This document shows positions 60,089 through 64,000 of a DNA stretch of 64,000 nt, one piece after another. The position numbers were made by a program, and so were the translations under genes. The notes beneath the pieces are model-generated. The model was not told the DNA's origin. It made no database searches and worked only from the letters and a program-made list of their open reading frames with translations. The first letter of the stretch is position 1; the number at the start of each line of letters is the position of its first letter. This stretch comes from an uncultured Desulfovibrio sp. (lineage in GTDB: Bacteria; Desulfobacterota; Desulfovibrionia; Desulfovibrionales; Desulfovibrionaceae), in assembly GCA_900541395.1 (NCBI GenBank), contig UQJT01000001.1:99546-163545 (forward strand), in the 5' to 3' direction.

Positions 60089-61513
60089 ATGCTGGAATTT
60101 ATTGACCAAATAGCCTCATCACCAGCCGTTCAGCACATAGCGTCGGTTGTGACCACGATCCTGACCCCCGTCAATAATGTGGTATGGGGACCGGCCATGC
60201 TGGTGCTGCTGCTCGGTACCGGTCTTTTTCTGACATTCGGGCTCCGCTTCATGACCTGGCGGGATATTCCGCGCGGGTTCAAGCTGTTGTGGCGCGGTCG
60301 CGCCAAACTGGATCATCTTGAAGGCGAGTTGTCGCCTTTCAACGCTCTGATGACAGCCCTGGCCGCCACCGTAGGCGTAGGCAACATCGTGGGCGTGGCT
60401 ACGGCCATCCTGATCGGCGGGCCCGGAGCCCTGTTCTGGATGTGGTGTACGGCCATGGTGGGCATGGCCACCAAATTCGCCGAAACCGTGCTGGCTGTTC
60501 ACTATCGCGAAGTCACCCCGGCGGGCAACGTGGTGGGCGGTCCCATGTATTTCATCAAAAACGGCCTGGGCAAAAACTGGTTGTGGCTGGGCACCCTGTT
60601 CGCCGTCTTCGGCGGTCTGGCGGGCTTCGGCATCGGCAACATGACCCAGGCCAACGCCATTTCCGGCGCGCTGGCCAAGTTCGGCGTTTCTCCCTGGCTC
60701 ACGGCCGGCATCCTGTTCGTGCTGATCGGCGTCGTGCTCGTCGGCGGCGTCCAGCGCATCGGCGCCGTATCCGGCAAACTGGTGCCTTTCATGGCCGTCT
60801 TTTATATCATCACGGCTCTGATCATCATTGTGGTCCACATCGACCGCGTGCCTGAAATTTTCATGCTGGTCATCCGCGAGGCCTTTACCCCGTCCGCGGC
60901 ACAGGGCGGTTTTGCCGGGGCCTCGGTATGGCTGGCCATCCGTTACGGCGTGGCGCGCGGCGTGTTCTCCAACGAGGCCGGTCTGGGGAGTGCGGCCATC
61001 GCCCAGGCCACAGCCACCGTGGACAACCCTGTGACCATGGGCCTCATCGGCATGCTCGGCACCTTCATCGACACCATTATCGTATGCAGCATGACCGGCT
61101 TCGCCATTCTGGTCACCGGGGTATGGACCGCCCCCGGCGCGGACGGCGCCACCCTGACTTCGGTGGCCTTCGCCACGGGCCTGCCCGCCTTCCTCCAGGG
61201 CTGGGGCGACGCTCTGGTCACTATCGCCCTGGCTCTCTTCGCCTTTTCCACCATTCTCGGCTGGTGCGTGTACAGCGAACGCTGCTGGGTTTTTCTGCTG
61301 GGCGACAAAGCTCTCAAGCCCTTCCGCCTGATCTTCACCATTGTTGTGCCCATCGGCGCCGTGTCCCACCTCGACACGGTATGGCTGGTGGCCGACACGC
61401 TCAACGCCCTCATGGCCATTCCCAACCTCATCGGTCTGCTTCTGCTCAGTCCCATATTGTTCAAGTTGGTCAAGGAATACAACGCCACGCATAAAGGTGA
61501 AGAGCGTTTGTAA
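60089..61513 (+). CDS. Sodium/alanine symporter, AGCS family
   Basis: A 474-residue inner-membrane amino-acid:cation symporter with about eleven helices. The AGCS signature is FSNEAGLGSAAIAQATA near residue 291, and ATVGVGNIVGVATAILIGGPGA near residue 95 is conserved. The start at 60089 (MLEFIDQIASS) has GGAGG 8 bases upstream; a GTG 5 codons earlier is less well placed. Such carriers take up alanine or glycine. It is a single-gene unit flanked by terminators. Confidence 0.92.
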   Translation: MLEFIDQIASSPAVQHIASVVTTILTPVNNVVWGPAMLVLLLGTGLFLTFGLRFMTWRDIPRGFKLLWRGRAKLDHLEGELSPFNALMTALAATVGVGNIVGVATAILIGGPGALFWMWCTAMVGMATKFAETVLAVHYREVTPAGNVVGGPMYFIKNGLGKNWLWLGTLFAVFGGLAGFGIGNMTQANAISGALAKFGVSPWLTAGILFVLIGVVLVGGVQRIGAVSGKLVPFMAVFYIITALIIIVVHIDRVPEIFMLVIREAFTPSAAQGGFAGASVWLAIRYGVARGVFSNEAGLGSAAIAQATATVDNPVTMGLIGMLGTFIDTIIVCSMTGFAILVTGVWTAPGADGATLTSVAFATGLPAFLQGWGDALVTIALALFAFSTILGWCVYSERCWVFLLGDKALKPFRLIFTIVVPIGAVSHLDTVWLVADTLNALMAIPNLIGLLLLSPILFKLVKEYNATHKGEERL

Positions 61514-61542
61514 GCCGTCTCCGCTCTTCCGCCGACGCTTTC

Positions 61543-61584
61543 CCACATCAAAGCCGCCCGGTTCGACGGGCGGCTTTGATGTGG
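61543..61584 (+). terminator. Long hairpin terminator after the symporter gene
   Basis: An 18-bp perfect stem (inner AAGCCGCCCG / CGGGCGGCTT) with loop GTTCGA, 29 bp after the stop. Only a short T stretch follows inside the arm, so it may act in both directions or as a 3' stabiliser. Confidence 0.75.
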
Positions 61585-61589
61585 CTGCC

Positions 61590-61810
61590 AGAGCGTTTTG
61601 CCCTTGAAAATATCCGCGGGCCGGAACCCTGTTGTGTTCCGGCCCGCAGGTTTCACGCCTCCATCGGAGCTGTACGCCGCCCATAAATTGCGGCGGCTCC
61701 GATGTCGCGGCGCCCTCAGCCGTCAGCGCGAAGCGCGCTACGGATAAGGAGAGCAGAGAGGAACCTCGCTTCGCTCGGCTCCGGGAGCATTTTCAAGCTG
61801 AAATGCTCTA
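61590..61810. repeat. TAGAGC-type repeat, longest copy, subfamily 2
   Basis: A 221 bp element starting AGAGCGTTTTGCCCTTG and ending GAAATGCTCTA. Contained hairpins are GCGGGCCGGAAC / GTTCCGGCCCGC, TCGGAGC ... GCTCCGA enclosing GCCGC / GCGGC, and the terminal GAGCATTTTC / GAAATGCTC. Its left part aligns with 4657-4706 and the reverse complement of 39761-39895. It occupies the gap between the symporter terminator and the convergent ribF gene. Confidence 0.85.
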
Positions 61811-61851
61811 TTTTCGGCAAATTCAGACTATTCGGCGCGAGCCCGAAACGT

Positions 61852-62832
61852 TCAATACAAGGCCGTGTCCGACAACGGGGAAAAATGCTCTCCCATGCCC
61901 CGCCGCGCCTCGATATCCGCATGGAGTTGCGCCACCAACTCGTCCGGCCCCCGGAACTTTTGCGCTTCGCGCAGTCGTCCCATAAAAGCCACTTCCAATT
62001 CCCGCCCGTATATATCGCCGGAAAAATCCAGAATATGGGTTTCCAGAGTAAGCGCGTCCTCCTCGGGACGGCCGGTCCGGAAAGTGGGATTACGGCTGAA
62101 ACAGGTCACGGAGGGCATAGCTTTGCCCCCGTCGGTCAGCCGGGCCGTGGTAGCGTAAACGGCGGGCCGAGGCAGCATGACCCCGGTCTGTTCCAGGTTG
62201 GCTGTGGGCACGCCGAGCAGCGGACCGCCCCGACCGGCCCCGTGCACCACCATGCCGCGCACCGTATGCGGTCGTCCCAGCATGGCGTTGGCCAAGTCCA
62301 GGCGTCCGTCGGCCAAAGCCCGGCGGATACGGGTGGAACTGACGGGAGAGCCCTCGAACATGACGGCGTGGATGTGCATCACCTCGAACCCCAAACGGCG
62401 GCCTATGTTCGAGATGGCCTCGGGACCGGCCTGATCCCGGCCCAGGCAGAAATCATACCCGATAAACAGAACATGCGTATGCAGAGCCTCCTTGAGGACC
62501 GCACGGCAGAACTCCTCGGCGGACACGGACGCCAGTTCCAAGGTGAAAGGCATAAGCAGAGTGGCGTCCATTCCCAGGGAGGCCAGCAAATCCAGCCGCT
62601 GCCGGGCGCTGCTCAGAGCGGGGGGCGGATTGTCGGTCAGCACCCCCGCCGGATGCGGCTCGAAGGTAACGGCCAGCGCTCTCAAGCCCAGTTTATGCGC
62701 ACGGTTCACGGTGCGCCGGATCAGGGCCTGGTGCCCCAGATGCACGCCGTCGAAATTGCCGATGGTGACCACAAACGGCCGGGGCCCCCCCGCCGCACGG
62801 GCGCATTCCTCCGGCGTGGACGCAACGATCAT
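61852..62832 (-). CDS. ribF: Bifunctional riboflavin kinase/FMN adenylyltransferase
   Basis: Makes FMN and FAD from riboflavin, 326 residues. The nucleotidyltransferase domain has VTIGNFDGVHLGHQALI near residue 22 and EGSPVSSTRIRRALADG near residue 157. The C-terminal riboflavin-kinase domain has GVPTANLE near residue 206 and LDFSGDIYGRELEVAFMGRLRE near residue 268. It supplies cofactor for the many flavoproteins here. Convergent with the symporter gene across a repeat. Confidence 0.95.
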   Translation of the reverse strand: MIVASTPEECARAAGGPRPFVVTIGNFDGVHLGHQALIRRTVNRAHKLGLRALAVTFEPHPAGVLTDNPPPALSSARQRLDLLASLGMDATLLMPFTLELASVSAEEFCRAVLKEALHTHVLFIGYDFCLGRDQAGPEAISNIGRRLGFEVMHIHAVMFEGSPVSSTRIRRALADGRLDLANAMLGRPHTVRGMVVHGAGRGGPLLGVPTANLEQTGVMLPRPAVYATTARLTDGGKAMPSVTCFSRNPTFRTGRPEEDALTLETHILDFSGDIYGRELEVAFMGRLREAQKFRGPDELVAQLHADIEARRGMGEHFSPLSDTALY

Positions 62833-62890
62833 GGCAGCATACCTCGCAATATCAAAAAGGCCGCCGTCTCGCGCGGCCGCCCGCCTGCTT

Positions 62891-63682
62891 TTATTGTTTC
62901 AACGCCAGTTCCACGGCGTCGATAAAATTCTCCAGAGGCAACGCGCCCCGGATGACCATGTTGTCGACCAGAAAATAGGGGGTGCCGCTGAATCCCAGTC
63001 GCTTGGCGTCGGCCACATCGGCGTCGATGATTTCATCATAGCTTTTGGCGTTGGCCTTGAGATCGGCCTCGATGGCTTTGGCGTCCAGCCCGGCCGTGGC
63101 GGCCAGCTCGGTCAACACGGTCTGCGGATCGGCCATGAAGCGTTGCTGGGCGTCGAACAGCAGGGCATACAAGCGCCAGGCCTTGGCCGGGTCCTGCCGC
63201 GAGGCGGCCAGAAACCAGCGCGCTCCCAGGCGGCCCAGTTCCGTTCCCACAGACTCCTTGTACACGTAGCGGATTTTGCCGGGATAGCGCTTGAGCAGGG
63301 TTTCGACCGTAAAGGCCGCCTGCTGGCAATAGGCGCAGGTAAAGTCGGAAAAAGCCACCAGAGTGACCGGCGCGTCGGCCGGACCGCGCGAAGGCCGCCC
63401 GTCCAGGGCCACCTGCTTGACATTTCGGCTGTCGTCCTGCCACTGGCGCAGCAGAGCCTGACGCCGCCGCTGATCCGCGCCCTGCTGCACGATGTCGAGC
63501 AACGTTTCGCTGTTGTCGCGCAGAACGTCCAACACTATTTCCGGATGATCCTTGAGCGCCTGACGGATGGCCGCCGCATCGGGCGCTGCGGCGGACGCAA
63601 CGTCGGCCGACGCGGCGGCGACGGAAAAGCTCATGCCGAGGACCGCCAGGGCGGCCCCGAACAACCATTGTCTCAACGACAT
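62891..63682 (-). CDS. DsbA-family thiol:disulfide oxidoreductase, periplasmic
   Basis: A 263-residue exported protein with signal residues 1-26. After a helical N-terminal region, the thioredoxin fold has SDFTCAYCQQAAF (CxxC) near residue 115 and the cis-Pro loop FSGTPYFLVDN near residue 235. It matches Com1/DsbG-like thiol oxidoreductases. The start at 63682 (MSLRQWLFG) has GGAG 8 bases before it; an upstream in-frame start is low in quality. It may partner the VKOR-like protein at 34933-36048 (inference; not linked in position). Confidence 0.88.
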   Translation of the reverse strand: MSLRQWLFGAALAVLGMSFSVAAASADVASAAAPDAAAIRQALKDHPEIVLDVLRDNSETLLDIVQQGADQRRRQALLRQWQDDSRNVKQVALDGRPSRGPADAPVTLVAFSDFTCAYCQQAAFTVETLLKRYPGKIRYVYKESVGTELGRLGARWFLAASRQDPAKAWRLYALLFDAQQRFMADPQTVLTELAATAGLDAKAIEADLKANAKSYDEIIDADVADAKRLGFSGTPYFLVDNMVIRGALPLENFIDAVELALKQ

Positions 63683-64000
63683 AGGCACGTCTCCTTGATA
63701 TTCGGCTGGGGAACACGGGCGATGCCCGCTTCCCCGGCGACCCGGCAAAACTCGCTCGGCGGGGCCGCCGCTTCCGAACATGAAACAAAACGGCGGGCGG
63801 GGCAAGAGGGCGAGCGCCATGAGCCGCGCCCGGAAAAACGTGGGCGGGGCGTCCGTCCCGCTTTTTCGAATTTTTGACGGCGAGCAGGCGACGCGGGACG
63901 CGCTCCCGCAAGAAAGCGCGCTTTTCAGGCGAAATGACGGCAGCGCCGCTTTTGAAATGGGCCCATTTCAAAAGCAACATGCTCTCGGGGGCCCCGGCGC
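63683..64000. other. Right-edge non-coding stretch with a 28-bp palindrome
   Basis: No gene seen. It contains a perfect 28-bp palindrome at 63948-63975, followed by AACATGCTCTC, which resembles the inverted end of the TAGAGC-type repeat. Another copy may begin at or beyond the window edge. Confidence 0.5.
63948..63975. repeat. Perfect 28-bp palindrome
   Basis: GCTTTTGAAATGGG joined to its exact reverse complement, with no loop. The ATTTC/GAAAT core resembles the terminal hairpins of the dispersed repeats in this window. Confidence 0.7.

Overview
The window reads as a chromosomal segment of a GC-rich, anaerobic, sulfite/sulfate-respiring member of the Desulfovibrionaceae (inferred). The strongest evidence is a complete dsrMKJOP operon with an RsbRD-type gene in front of it. 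Supporting evidence is dense GC-rich coding, a citramalate synthase beside aspartokinase, a DUF4911 gene behind infA, and AprA/GltD-like redox genes. No CRISPR array or rRNA was seen; one tRNA (initiator fMet) was found.

Layout. 1-4.4 kb (minus): a TRAP solute-binding protein running off the left edge, preceded by an AprA/FrdA-like flavoprotein and an Fe-S NAD(P)H oxidoreductase, with a palindrome and a terminator hairpin in the leader. 4.4-5.4 kb is non-coding. 5.4-12.4 kb (minus): DUF486, cimA, lysC, tsaE, nnr, acpS and a DMT permease. 12.6-28.5 kb (plus): mutL, an RRM protein, a glycine-zipper lipoprotein, a SLOG-like protein, rarD, ispG-proS, a GT2-GtrA fusion, xseA-M23 peptidase-xseB-ispA, and dxs with a nuclease. 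ispG, dxs and ispA cover MEP-route isoprenoid synthesis. 28.8-34.7 kb (minus): the RsbRD-like gene then dsrM-K-J-O-P, the membrane complex that passes electrons to dissimilatory sulfite reduction. 34.9-38.4 kb: a VKOR-like protein, lgt, infA, DUF4911 and a small secreted protein.

38.5-50.5 kb looks acquired. It holds a frameshifted tyrosine recombinase, an IS5-type transposase fragment, the complete potassium cluster kdpF-A-B-C-D-E with an extra 30-residue membrane peptide in front, a broken IS481-type transposase, and AT-richer hairpin-laden DNA that stops beside tRNA-fMet. Its GC is visibly lower than the flanks.

50.5-64 kb: queH, a GAF/degenerate-GGDEF/TPR protein, an MBL hydrolase, a flavodoxin-like reductase, comF, a Gate-type membrane protein, dus, rlmN, an AGCS alanine/sodium symporter, ribF and a DsbA-like oxidoreductase.

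The most interesting pattern is a dispersed family of about 50-220 bp non-coding repeats with inverted ends of the form TAGAGCRTTTT and internal hairpins. One copy sits inside the dsr operon between dsrO and dsrP and supplies the dsrO stop codon. Another ends at the kdpE stop codon. They look like MITE/REP-type elements with two subfamilies, and no transposase in the window obviously matches them.
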